Source of the DNA: Xiheimicrobium sp033763395
GTDB taxonomy: Bacteria; Myxococcota; Myxococcia; Myxococcales; Myxococcaceae
NCBI GenBank assembly: GCA_033763395.1
Contig: JANRKQ010000069.1
Location: forward strand, 11,052-75,051
Direction: 5' to 3'
DNA length: 64,000 nt
Shown: piece by piece, positions 8,390 through 16,559 of the stretch
Layout: every line of letters starts with the position of its first letter
Numbering within the stretch: the first letter of the stretch is position 1
The notes under the pieces: model-generated
Seen by the model: only the letters and a program-made list of their open reading frames with translations
Told to the model about the DNA's origin: nothing
Databases searched by the model: none
Made by a program: the position numbers and the translations under genes

Positions 8390-9244
8390 GTGCGATGGGT
8401 GACGGGTCTCGGCATCGTGGTGCTCGCGTGCGCTCCCGACGCGCCTCAGCTCGAGGTGACGAGCGCCTCCTCCGTCTTGCGTCGAGGGAGCGACGGCCTG
8501 ATCCGGATCGCCGCCGAAGATCGACCCGGCGTGCCAGGCCGTGGGCGGGTGCGGGTGGAGTCCGACGTGGGCAGCCTCGTCGATGGGGTCACCCTCACGC
8601 TCGACGACCTCGGGGTCGCCACCGCCAGAGTCTCCTGCCAGGGCGCGACGAACGGCTGCGCCGCCACCTCGCTCACCGTCACGGCGACGTGGCTGCGCAC
8701 GCCCGCGCTCACCCGCACGCTGACGATCGGCCTCGCCGATGCGAGCGCGAACCCCACGGGCGCTTCGGGCGACGGCGGGGGCGACCCCACCCGAACGCCG
8801 CGGTGGAGTGACGTGCCCTCTGGCTTTTTCCTCGAAGGGTCCCCTGGCGGGTACGTGGTGCAGCGCCGGGTGTTCGAACCGAATGGGCGCGTCAGCCTCA
8901 GACAGCCACCGGGCGAGCTGCTGCTCGGCCTCGACCCAGCGCCCGTCGACGACGTCGAAGAGATCGTCTGGAGCCTCGAGGTCGCCGCGCCCCGAGGGGA
9001 GCGCCTCCGAGTGGGGCGCTACGTCGGCGCCCAACGATCGGCCTTTCGCGATGGCGTGGCGCCGGGGCTGTCGTTGTCGGGCGAAGGGCGTGGCTGCAAT
9101 GCGGTCGGCGGCTTCTTCGAGGTGCACGAGCTGACGGAAACGCCCGACGGCGGCATTAGCGCCTTCGCGCTGAGCTTCGAGCAGTGGTGCGAGCAGCGCC
9201 CGCTCGACTGGGCGCGCGGGTGGGTCAGGCTTCCGCCGCCCTGA
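8390..9244 (+). CDS. Putative lipoprotein, hypothetical
   Basis: 284 residues from a GTG start with a short lipoprotein signal (MRWVTGLGIVVLAC, lipobox VVLAC, Cys14). The first 130 mature residues look like an Ig/Big-type beta domain (SSVLRRGSDGLIRIAAED... TATWLRTP). A Gly/Asp linker follows, then a second globular part with three cysteines. No known family is recognised. Convergent with the reductase gene whose end lies 10 bases downstream. Confidence 0.6.
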   Translation: MRWVTGLGIVVLACAPDAPQLEVTSASSVLRRGSDGLIRIAAEDRPGVPGRGRVRVESDVGSLVDGVTLTLDDLGVATARVSCQGATNGCAATSLTVTATWLRTPALTRTLTIGLADASANPTGASGDGGGDPTRTPRWSDVPSGFFLEGSPGGYVVQRRVFEPNGRVSLRQPPGELLLGLDPAPVDDVEEIVWSLEVAAPRGERLRVGRYVGAQRSAFRDGVAPGLSLSGEGRGCNAVGGFFEVHELTETPDGGISAFALSFEQWCEQRPLDWARGWVRLPPP

Positions 9245-9254
9245 GCCTCCACCT

Positions 9255-9998
9255 TCAGAACTTCACGCGGCGCATGACGAAGCGGGGCATGGCCTTGATG
9301 GCCGTCATCACCGCGCGCCAGACGGGCGGTGCGTAGACGACGGGGGTGCCAGCATCGATGGCCTCCAGCACGACGTGGGCGACGTCTTCCGGGTCTCCCG
9401 CGAAGGGCGGGGTCTTGAGGCCGTCAGTCATGCCGGTGCGCACGAAGCCCGGCTTCACGCAGACGGTGACGAGGCCCTCGCGCCGGTACTTGTGATCGAG
9501 GCCCTCGAGGTACGCCGACAGGCCCGCCTTGGCCGCGCCGTACATGACGACCGGCGAGCGCCCCCGGTCACCCGCCACCGACGAGAACGCGCACAACGTG
9601 CCGCCGCCGCGCATGAGGAGCTTCTTGCGGGCCTCCTCGCAGAACAGCACCGTGTTGGCGAAGTCGACGGTCAGCACCTTCGCGGCCAGCGCCGGGTCGC
9701 GCTCGAGCTGATCCTGGGTGGCGAACGCGCCGGCGGTCACCACCACGGTGTCGAGCCCGTCGAGCTGTTGCTCCGCGGACTCGAGGGCCGGCTTGAAGGA
9801 CTCGGGCTGCTCGAGATCGCACGGCACGCCGACGACGCGCGTGCCCGGCACCCCGCGGGCCTCGAGATCGGCCACGCTGCGCTTCACCTCGTCGTCGCCC
9901 CGGCCCAGCACCGCGACGAAGTCACCGCGCTCTGCGAACCTCCGGGCGAGCGCGCGCCCCATGCCGCGCGTCGCCCCCAGGACGGCGACGCGCTTCAT
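9255..9998 (-). CDS. Short-chain dehydrogenase, DprE2-like
   Basis: 247-residue NAD(P)H-dependent reductase. Cofactor motif GATRGMGRA is at residues 8-16 and the catalytic Tyr-Lys occurs in YGAAKAG, with an upstream Ser-Ser. The C-terminal part ends in a basic amphipathic stretch (PRFVMRRVKF). The adjacent gene encodes a DprE1-like FAD oxidoreductase and overlaps it by ATGA. This arrangement matches the two-enzyme epimerase that converts polyprenylphosphoryl ribose to arabinose in actinobacteria: DprE1 oxidises, DprE2 reduces the 2-keto intermediate. Function by homology of pair; the substrate here is not proven. Confidence 0.78.
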   Translation of the reverse strand: MKRVAVLGATRGMGRALARRFAERGDFVAVLGRGDDEVKRSVADLEARGVPGTRVVGVPCDLEQPESFKPALESAEQQLDGLDTVVVTAGAFATQDQLERDPALAAKVLTVDFANTVLFCEEARKKLLMRGGGTLCAFSSVAGDRGRSPVVMYGAAKAGLSAYLEGLDHKYRREGLVTVCVKPGFVRTGMTDGLKTPPFAGDPEDVAHVVLEAIDAGTPVVYAPPVWRAVMTAIKAMPRFVMRRVKF

Positions 9999-11311
9999 GG
10001 CGCATCTCCGAACAGGCGCACGGACTGGGCGCTGCGGAACCGGTGCTGCGGGTCCCACTTCTCGCGCACCTCGAGGAAGCGCGGCAGGCGGGGCTCCATC
10101 GCGCGGAAGTGCTCTGGGCGCGTGAAGGTGTCCTTGGCGAGGTAGATGCGCCCACCTTCCTTCAGCACGTGCTCGTTGAGCTCGTCGACGAGGGCCTGGG
10201 TGTCGTTGCGAATGGCGATGTCGAGCGCGACCGAGATGCCGGGCTTCGGGAACGACAAGAGCGCCGCGCTCTCGGGCCCGCAGTCCTTGATGACGCAGAG
10301 AAAGCTGGCGCCGCCGCGGCGGGTGAGCACGTCGAGGAAGCGCCGCGCCGCGCCCTGCCCGGCCTCGTTGGGCAGCACGCACTGGTACTGGGTGAAGCCA
10401 CGCCGGCCGTACATGCGGTTCCAGCCCTTGACGAAGTCGAGCGGCCAGAAGAACGAGAAGGGGCTGACGATGCCCGACATCGTGCGGGGCAGGTGCTTCC
10501 AATAGAACGCGAAGTTGAAGGCGCGGATCGACAGCGGGTTGAGCAGCCACTCGGGCGCTTCGACGGGGAACGCCACGTTCGGCGGCTCGCTGGGGAAGCG
10601 CGAGGGCGCCTCGTGCGAGTGGGCCCAGCGGCCCTTCATCAAGATGCCGCGGCCCATGTGTCTGCCGGGCGTGAGGCAGTCGATCCACCCCACCGTCATC
10701 GGCCACTTCGGCGCCGCCTCTTTGAGCTTCTCGACGTACTCGTCGATGTCCGAGACGCGCTCCGATTCCTGCCAGATCCACGGCGTGGGGATGCGCACCA
10801 TGGGGAACTCGACCTCGAGGATCTGCCCGGTGAGGCCCATGCCGCCGACGGTGGCCAGGAAGAGCTCGCGCTCGAGATCGGGCCCGCACTCGAGCACCTG
10901 GCCGTCGGCGACGCGCATCTTCAGGCGCCTCACGTGCGCGCCAAAGCAGCCGTCGACGTGGTGGTTCTTGCCGTGCACGTCGGCCGCGACCGCGCCACCG
11001 AGCGTGACGAACTGGGTGCCCGGCGTCACCGGCACGAACCAGCCGCGCGGCAACAGCGTGCGGTTGAGGTCGAGCAGCGACAGGCCCGCCTCGGCGCGCA
11101 AGAGGCCCGTCGACCCATCGAACGCCAGCATGCGGTTGGCGCGCGTGGTGTTGACGACGACGGGGTTGGCCGACGGCGGGAGCGACGAGTCGCCGTAGCT
11201 GCGGCCCAGGCCGCGGAAGAGCACCGGCGGCGTCTGCTCCAGGTTGTCGGGCTGGAGCTCCTTGCCCATCACCGCGGTGCGGCCCCAGCCTTCGATGCGC
11301 GAGTCGGTCAT
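9995..11311 (-). CDS. FAD-binding oxidoreductase, DprE1-like
   Basis: 438 residues of the VAO/PCMH flavoprotein family. Near the N-terminus FRGLGRSYGDSS is the FAD-binding signature seen in DprE1, followed by TPGTQFVTLGGAVAADVHGKNHH and MGLTG. The C-terminal half carries LSFPKPG, also a DprE1-type feature. The predicted reaction is oxidation of the C2 hydroxyl of a polyprenylphosphoryl pentose. The ATG at 11311 (MTDSRIEGWGR) is preferred over an upstream in-frame start at 11350. It is transcribed first, then the reductase via an ATGA overlap. Finding this pair outside actinobacteria suggests a polyprenyl-phosphate pentose or other lipid-linked sugar pathway. Confidence 0.85.
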   Translation of the reverse strand: MTDSRIEGWGRTAVMGKELQPDNLEQTPPVLFRGLGRSYGDSSLPPSANPVVVNTTRANRMLAFDGSTGLLRAEAGLSLLDLNRTLLPRGWFVPVTPGTQFVTLGGAVAADVHGKNHHVDGCFGAHVRRLKMRVADGQVLECGPDLERELFLATVGGMGLTGQILEVEFPMVRIPTPWIWQESERVSDIDEYVEKLKEAAPKWPMTVGWIDCLTPGRHMGRGILMKGRWAHSHEAPSRFPSEPPNVAFPVEAPEWLLNPLSIRAFNFAFYWKHLPRTMSGIVSPFSFFWPLDFVKGWNRMYGRRGFTQYQCVLPNEAGQGAARRFLDVLTRRGGASFLCVIKDCGPESAALLSFPKPGISVALDIAIRNDTQALVDELNEHVLKEGGRIYLAKDTFTRPEHFRAMEPRLPRFLEVREKWDPQHRFRSAQSVRLFGDAP

Positions 11312-11389
11312 CACCCGCTCGCAGGTAGCCTTGTCAGCCCCCTCGCGCAAGCCACGCCCCCGTGGCGGCCATCAGCGACGCTTGTCGGT

Positions 11390-12829
11390 TCAGCGGGCCT
11401 CGAGCTCGGTCGCGCGGCGCAGGCGCCCGGCTTCGTCCACGGTGAGCGGCGGGCAGTACGGGCCGACGAAGGAGCGCGTCCACCAGTCGGGCGTTCCGAA
11501 GGGCGCGAAGCGGTACTCCCAGCTCGTCGCGCGCACGTAGCGCGGGGGGCGGCCCGCGAAGGGGTTCGTCTCGAGGAGCGCCAGGGCTCGCGGCGTGCCC
11601 AGGAGCAGGTGGCGCTGGAACGAGAGCAACCACGGGTTGCGATCGCACGTGCCCAGCGAGGCGAACCACATCTGCCAGTCGAGCCGCGGCTGCCAGGGCG
11701 CCACGAAGTCCGGCCGGCGATCGAGCCGCCCGGGCTTCCACTTGAACTCCCACGCTCGCCATTCGAGCCCATCGTGACTGCCTTCGAGGATGATCTCGGC
11801 CCGGTTCTTCGTCATCACGGCGAAGGCGCCGTAGGCGTTGACGACGTGGAAGGGGTCGACCCGCTCGAGCACCGCGCGCAGGGGTGGCTCGGCCACGAAG
11901 CGCCGCGAGAACGCCACGACGCTCAAGACGAGGTACGCGGCGACGAGCCCCCAGCTCAGGGCGCTTGCCCTGGGAGGCTCGCGCTCCTCGCGCGACCCGA
12001 ACACCCCATCATCGAGGAGCGGCACCGCGAGCGCCGCGGTGAGGACATTGAAGAAGCTGTAGTTGCCGGCGACGAAGAGGCCCGCCTGCATGGTGACGAT
12101 GCCCGCGGCGGCGATGAGGCGGGCGCGGCGAGGCCCGAGCGCGAGCAGCGGAATGGGCAGCTCGAGCACGAACATCGCGAGGCAGAGCGCCTGCTGCACC
12201 GGCACCGGCCACGCGTTGGCGATGACGCTCGTCCACGTCGGGAGCGGCTGCGTCCACCAGTGCCAGGTGAGCGCGGTGAGATCGCGCCACGTCGGGTCGC
12301 CGCTGGCGAGCTTCACGATGCCCGAGCCCAGGGTGAGCTTGCAGGACAGCACCGCGAAGGCGAAGCGGACCGCGCGCGAGGGCTCGACGATCGACGGGCC
12401 AGCGAAGGGCCGCACGCCACCGGGCGCGAGGCAGGCGACGAGCACCGCGCCCTCGATGAGGAGCAGATCCCACTGGAAGTTGAGGAACGGCGCGCCCACC
12501 TGCAGCAGCGAGAGCCAACACGTCGCCAGCGTGAGGGCAGCCCAGCGCGGCGCGACGCCCGCGGCGAGGCACACCGAGGCGAAGACGGCGAGGCCGCAGA
12601 CGAGGTGCAGGGCCGCGTCCGAAGCGTCGAGCCAGAACAGCGTGGGCAGTTCCAGGAACGACACCCGTGCCGGGGAGAGCTGCGCCATCGTTTCGGCGAC
12701 GGGCGAGAGGCCGCTCGAGCCGTACAGGCCAGGCGCCTGCGCCCAGAGGCTGGCGGTCGCCCACACGGCCACCACGCCGAACGCGCAGAGCGACCACTGT
12801 ACCGTCTGCCGCATGGGGAACGCCGCCAT
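11390..12829 (-). CDS. Lipase maturation factor (LMF1) family membrane protein
   Basis: 479 residues with about eight to nine membrane segments in the first 310, then a soluble C-terminal domain. The family signature is clear: FAVMTKNRAEIILEGSHDG, followed by EFKWKPG, RRPDFVAPWQPRLDWQMWFA. In animals LMF1 helps fold homodimeric lipases in the ER; bacterial members are uncharacterised and no lipase gene is adjacent here. ATG at 12829 or 12814; the former is annotated. It is divergent from the SRAP gene, with 41 bases between. Confidence 0.88.
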   Translation of the reverse strand: MAAFPMRQTVQWSLCAFGVVAVWATASLWAQAPGLYGSSGLSPVAETMAQLSPARVSFLELPTLFWLDASDAALHLVCGLAVFASVCLAAGVAPRWAALTLATCWLSLLQVGAPFLNFQWDLLLIEGAVLVACLAPGGVRPFAGPSIVEPSRAVRFAFAVLSCKLTLGSGIVKLASGDPTWRDLTALTWHWWTQPLPTWTSVIANAWPVPVQQALCLAMFVLELPIPLLALGPRRARLIAAAGIVTMQAGLFVAGNYSFFNVLTAALAVPLLDDGVFGSREEREPPRASALSWGLVAAYLVLSVVAFSRRFVAEPPLRAVLERVDPFHVVNAYGAFAVMTKNRAEIILEGSHDGLEWRAWEFKWKPGRLDRRPDFVAPWQPRLDWQMWFASLGTCDRNPWLLSFQRHLLLGTPRALALLETNPFAGRPPRYVRATSWEYRFAPFGTPDWWTRSFVGPYCPPLTVDEAGRLRRATELEAR

Positions 12830-12870
12830 CGCGCGCGTTTTACCGCGCCTGGCGGCTACACTCGTCGGCG

Positions 12871-13551
12871 ATGTGTGGGCGCTACACGCTCAAGGCGAAG
12901 GGCATCGACCTGCAGCGCGAGCTGCGCCTCGATCACGAGCCGGTGCTCGAGCCGCGGTACAACCTGGCGCCGACGCAAGGGGCTCCGGTGGTGCTCGACA
13001 CGTCGCCGCGCGAGCTCGTCATCGCCCGTTGGGGCTTCACGCCCGCCTGGTCGAGGGACGTCAAGGACGGCGCGCGACACATCAACGCCCGCGCCGAGTC
13101 GTTGGGGGAGAAGCGGCTCTTCAAAGACGCGCTGGCGCACCGTCGGTGCCTGGTGCCCTGCGATGGCTTCTACGAGTGGCAGCACCACGGCAAGCAGTCG
13201 ACGCCCCACTACGTCACCTCACCGGAGCAGCCGCTGCTGACGATGGCCGGGCTCTGGACGCCGTGGCGCTCTCCCGACGGGCTCGAGGTGGTGACCTTCA
13301 CCATCGTCACCACGGCCGCCGACGCCTTCATGTCGAGGCTGCACACGCGCATGCCGCTCTTCGTTCCGCGTGACGCGCGCGAGGCGTGGCTGGCCACGAC
13401 GACGAGCACGGCCACCATCTCTGCGCTCCTCCATGGCGCGCCCCCGCCACACCTCACCGCCTGGGCTGTCGGCGCCCACGTCAACCACGTGGCGTTCGAC
13501 GATCCCCGCTGCCTCGAGAAGGCCGCGGCGGTGCAGCTCGACCTCCTCTGA
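12871..13551 (+). CDS. SRAP domain protein (HMCES/YedK type), abasic-site DNA-protein crosslinker
   Basis: 226 residues. All catalytic signatures are intact: MCGRYTL gives Cys2, which becomes the N-terminal crosslinking cysteine; N31 in RYNLAPTQ; INARAES with E76; CLVPCDGFYEW around 93-103; and LHTRMP with the conserved His. The family shields abasic sites in single-stranded DNA by forming a thiazolidine link and sometimes acts with SOS repair. The start must be at 12871 because Cys2 has to follow the initiator Met. The gene lies divergent from the LMF1-like gene. Confidence 0.95.
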   Translation: MCGRYTLKAKGIDLQRELRLDHEPVLEPRYNLAPTQGAPVVLDTSPRELVIARWGFTPAWSRDVKDGARHINARAESLGEKRLFKDALAHRRCLVPCDGFYEWQHHGKQSTPHYVTSPEQPLLTMAGLWTPWRSPDGLEVVTFTIVTTAADAFMSRLHTRMPLFVPRDAREAWLATTTSTATISALLHGAPPPHLTAWAVGAHVNHVAFDDPRCLEKAAAVQLDLL

Positions 13552-13603
13552 CGCAGGCCTCCACGGCGTTCGCATCGGCCCACCACCCCGGAGCGGCTGA
13601 GGT

Positions 13604-13978
13604 ATGGTGTCTGCGCACATGCCGTCGCCGTGGGACGAAGTCAGGCGGGAATCACTCGAGATGCCGGCGGTCGGCTACCACCGCCGAGGCTCGCCGCTGC
13701 CCTGGCTGTTGCTCGCGGTCTCGATCACCCTGACGGTGACGGTGCTCTTCGTCGGCCGCAACCGGCTCGTGGAAGAGAAGGAGCGCACGTGGACGTCGCT
13801 CAAGGCCAACGACGAGCTGAACCAGCGGCTCAAGGCTGCGCAGAAAGAGGTCGAGCGCGCGAAGGAGACCTGCTCCGCCGGTGACGAGGCCAGCGGCGAT
13901 CAGGCGCGGCGCATCGTGCAGCTCGAGATGCAGAACCGCCGGCTCCAGGACGAGCTGGCGAAGGTGAAGAAGAAGTAG
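13604..13978 (+). CDS. Small membrane protein with C-terminal coiled coil
   Basis: 124 residues (119 if it starts at ATG 13619). A short cytoplasmic N-terminus is followed by one membrane helix (about residues 31-51, LPWLLLAVSITLTVTVLFVG) and then 65 residues of charged heptad-like sequence predicted as coiled coil, ending AKVKKK. One cysteine in the coil. The stop is directly followed by the ATG of the SLC13 transporter (TAG ATG), so the two are in one operon. I do not recognise a family; a role supporting the transporter is only a guess. Confidence 0.65.
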   Translation: MVSAHMPSPWDEVRRESLEMPAVGYHRRGSPLPWLLLAVSITLTVTVLFVGRNRLVEEKERTWTSLKANDELNQRLKAAQKEVERAKETCSAGDEASGDQARRIVQLEMQNRRLQDELAKVKKK

Positions 13979-15409
13979 ATGACGCGCACGCGGGTGGTGG
14001 GGCTCGTGCTGGGGCCCCTGCTCTTCGTCGCGCTCGCGTTCCTCGACACACCGCTCGTGCACGTCTCGGGCTTCGATCGACGACCGGCCCTCGCCGCGGG
14101 CATCTCGGTGCTGATGGCCGTGTGGTGGTTCACCGAGGCGGTGCCGATTCAGTGGACGGCGATGATTCCCCTGGTGGCCTTCCCGCTGCTCGGCGTCTTC
14201 GGCGGCAGCCTCGGCGATGGCCTCATTCGCACCGGCGGGGAGTACACGAACGCGTACATCTTCCTCTTCCTCGGCGGCATGGCCGTGGGCGCCGCGCTCG
14301 AGCACTGGAACCTGCACCGGCGCATCGCGCTGCACCTCATGGTGCGCATCGGGGCGTCGCCGCCGCGGCTGCTCCTCGGGCTGCTCGTGGCCACCGCCAC
14401 CATCTCGTTGTGGATCTCGAACACCGCCACGGCCGTCATGATGCTGCCCATCGCGCTCGCGGTGCTGTCCGAGCTGGAGGGCCAGGCGAAGGCGCGGCTC
14501 GTCCGGTACGGCATGGCGCTGATGCTGGCCGTCGCGTACGCGGCGAACGTCGGCGGCATGGGCACGAAGATCGGCACGGCGACGAACTCGATCTTCGTGG
14601 GCTGGCTCGCCACCAAGCTCTCGTACGAGCTGACGTTTCCGCGCTTCGTGCTGCTGGGCCTGCCCTTCGTGGTCCTCTTCGTGCCGGTGCTGTGGGCCGC
14701 GCTCTGGGCCTTCGGCCGCGCCGATGCGCCAAAGACCGACGCCGGCGCCGACGTGCTGCGCGGACAGCTGGCGGCGCTGGGGCCCATGACGGCGATGGAG
14801 CGGCGCGTCGGGCTCGTCTTCTCCATCGCGGCGGGCCTGTGGGTGTTCGGCGATCCGCTCCGGCGTGCGCTGGCGCCGCTCGTGCCCTTCGAGCTGGCGA
14901 ACCGGCACTACGAGGCGGTGGTCGCGATGGGGGCAGCGTTGGTGCTGGGGCTGGCGAGGGCGTTGCCGCTGGCCGCGCTCCGGCGGATTCCGGTGAGCGC
15001 GCTGATGCTGCTCGGCGGCTCGTTCGCGATGGCGGCGGGCATCGAAGGGAGCGGCCTGTCGGTGTGGCTCGGCGCCCAGCTCGAGCCGCTCAAGGCGCAG
15101 CCCGCGTGGGTGCAGCTGACGCTCGCGAGCTTCGCGACGGTGGCGCTGTCGGCCGTGGCGTCGAACACGGCGACGGTGAACCTGATGCTGAACCTGCTGC
15201 CGCCGAACCTGCCGCTGCTGTCGATGGTGACGCTCGCCTCGTCGTGCGACTTCGCCCTGCCGGCGGGGACGCCGCCCAACGCGATCGTCTTCGGCTCCGG
15301 GCGCGTGCACCTGCCGTCGATGATGCGGGTCGGCGCGGTGCTCGACCTGGCCGCCGCCACGCTGCTGGTGGGCTACGGGTGGCTCTACCTGCCGCTCGTC
15401 GTGCCGTGA
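13979..15409 (+). CDS. SLC13/DASS family anion:sodium symporter
   Basis: 476 residues with 11 or more hydrophobic segments. Two SNTAT motifs, one near residue 145 (WISNTATAVMMLP) and one near 395 (SNTATVNLMLNLLPP), are the inverted-repeat Na+/carboxylate binding signatures of the DASS family. The final helix region has LPAGTPPNAIVFG, also typical. Substrate is a di- or tricarboxylate, phosphate or sulfate; sequence alone does not decide. It follows the coiled-coil membrane protein without a gap. Its last 25 bases overlap the convergent nucleotidyltransferase gene. Confidence 0.9.
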   Translation: MTRTRVVGLVLGPLLFVALAFLDTPLVHVSGFDRRPALAAGISVLMAVWWFTEAVPIQWTAMIPLVAFPLLGVFGGSLGDGLIRTGGEYTNAYIFLFLGGMAVGAALEHWNLHRRIALHLMVRIGASPPRLLLGLLVATATISLWISNTATAVMMLPIALAVLSELEGQAKARLVRYGMALMLAVAYAANVGGMGTKIGTATNSIFVGWLATKLSYELTFPRFVLLGLPFVVLFVPVLWAALWAFGRADAPKTDAGADVLRGQLAALGPMTAMERRVGLVFSIAAGLWVFGDPLRRALAPLVPFELANRHYEAVVAMGAALVLGLARALPLAALRRIPVSALMLLGGSFAMAAGIEGSGLSVWLGAQLEPLKAQPAWVQLTLASFATVALSAVASNTATVNLMLNLLPPNLPLLSMVTLASSCDFALPAGTPPNAIVFGSGRVHLPSMMRVGAVLDLAAATLLVGYGWLYLPLVVP

Positions 15410-15891
15410 GTCAGCCCTTTGAGGCGCTGGAGGACGGCCTCGAGTTCGGAGACGACGCGCAGGTCCTTTGGTCGCCCGAGCGCGCGCTTGCAGGCGATGA
15501 GGGCCTCGAGCGACAGCACCCGACATCGGAACTCTCCGAGGTCGACCTCGGTCGAGGCCGCGCGCACAGCGTCGAAGGCACCGACCGCGACGATCTCGCC
15601 GAGAAGATCGAGTACGCCCTCGTCGGTCATCAGGTACAGGTTGCGGTACCCGACGAAGCGCGTGGGGTCGTCGCCGAGCGACGGGCGCGCAGCGTTCATC
15701 CGTTCCCGTGGGTTGAGCCCCTCGAGCGCTCGGAACAGCCGCGACAGGGTCTGCTCGTCAAAGCGAAGGCACACCTCCGCGTCTTCGGTGACGACCGAGC
15801 TGCCGTGAACGATCGCCGCGAGGCCCCCGACCAGGACGAAGTCAACGTTCGCCGCCGTCAGGCGACGCAACAGCGCGAGGGTCGAAGCCAT
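15385..15891 (-). CDS. Nucleotidyltransferase-fold protein (AbiEii/DUF6036-like)
   Basis: 168 residues. The N-terminal pattern FVLVGGLAAIVHGSSVVTEDAEV corresponds to the GG-x-A-x(3)-HG...T-x-D-x-D nucleotidyltransferase motif found in AbiEii/MenT-type toxins and related proteins. The second aspartate is Glu here and the usual Arg before T is Val. LEALIACKRALGRPKDL near the C-terminus matches the family's K-x(5)-R-x-KD helix. It starts inside the 3' end of the small gene at 15842-16066. Such pairs often behave as toxin-antitoxin modules, which is an inference here. Its 3' end overlaps the SLC13 gene by 25 bases. Confidence 0.72.
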   Translation of the reverse strand: MASTLALLRRLTAANVDFVLVGGLAAIVHGSSVVTEDAEVCLRFDEQTLSRLFRALEGLNPRERMNAARPSLGDDPTRFVGYRNLYLMTDEGVLDLLGEIVAVGAFDAVRAASTEVDLGEFRCRVLSLEALIACKRALGRPKDLRVVSELEAVLQRLKGLTHGTTSGR

Positions 15892-16066
15892 AATGCGACT
15901 CGCCAGCCCTTCTGAGGGCCCGAACCAGCTCGAGCGCGCCTTCATGGCGGGCGAGGCGTTCGGCGGGCGTCAGTCGCTGCAGCTCCTCGAGCAGATCGAG
16001 GTCGAGATCATCGGGCCCGCTCGCGAGAGGGTCCTTCGGTGGCGCGTCACCTGACACGACAGGCAT
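15842..16066 (-). CDS. Small acidic protein upstream of nucleotidyltransferase (possible partner/antitoxin)
   Basis: 74 residues from ATG 16066 (a TTG at 16093 is an alternative). It has an acidic start (DDLDLDLLEELQRL) followed by one long helix LTPAERLARHEGALELVRALRRAG, then a disordered end. It has no DNA-binding motif that I can name. It overlaps the nucleotidyltransferase by 50 bases and precedes it on the same strand, so the two are co-translated. The placement suggests a cognate partner protein. Only 35 bases separate it from the divergent gene at 16102. Confidence 0.6.
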   Translation of the reverse strand: MPVVSGDAPPKDPLASGPDDLDLDLLEELQRLTPAERLARHEGALELVRALRRAGESHYGFDPRAVASPDGGER

Positions 16067-16101
16067 TGCGCCCGGTCTGTCGCTCGTCGTCAACTGTTCG
16101 C

Positions 16102-16539
16102 ATGCACGCGCTCATCCTCGTCGTCCTGGCCGCCGGCGGCGCCTTTCCGCTGCCGAGCCTCGACGGAAAACCGCTCGCCACCACCCCGAAGCAGACGTCG
16201 TTCCGCGTGCCGTTGCGGTTCGAGCGGGTGCGCGCCTTCTACGAGGCCCAGTTCACCGAGGCCGAGCGGGCCGAGGTGCAGGTCAGCCTCGCCGGGACCA
16301 GCGGCAAACGAACGCTCACCCTCGTCTCACGCCGGCCCGACGACACCTGGCGGAAGGCCGTGGTGCGCGAGGGCGAGATCGACACGCTCATCGAGGTGAC
16401 GCCGCTCATCCGACTCGGCGAGACGGCGATCGAGGGGAACGGAAAGCCGCTCGTCCAGTTCGTCATCGGCCGCTCCGGGGACGTCAAGCGCGCCGTCGAC
16501 ACCATCGGCGACACGCACGTCGAGCAGATCCGCCGCTGA
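16102..16539 (+). CDS. Secreted/periplasmic hypothetical protein
   Basis: 145 residues with a short N-terminal signal (MHALILVVLAAGGAFPLP). It starts as PLPSLDGKPLATTPKQTSF and continues as a mixed alpha/beta domain with YEAQFTEAERAEVQVSLAG. No cysteines beyond the signal and no known family. It lies on the + strand, 35 bases from the divergent small-protein gene, and converges with the Cys-rich lipoprotein gene 20 bases downstream. Confidence 0.55.
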   Translation: MHALILVVLAAGGAFPLPSLDGKPLATTPKQTSFRVPLRFERVRAFYEAQFTEAERAEVQVSLAGTSGKRTLTLVSRRPDDTWRKAVVREGEIDTLIEVTPLIRLGETAIEGNGKPLVQFVIGRSGDVKRAVDTIGDTHVEQIRR

Positions 16540-16559
16540 CTTCACGGCCCAACCGGCGT

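Noticed and set aside
10043..13240. A 1065-codon plus-strand open frame over the DprE1/LMF1 region
   Set aside because: It is the antisense shadow of real minus-strand genes in high-GC DNA; composition is Arg/Ala-rich with no protein-like motifs.
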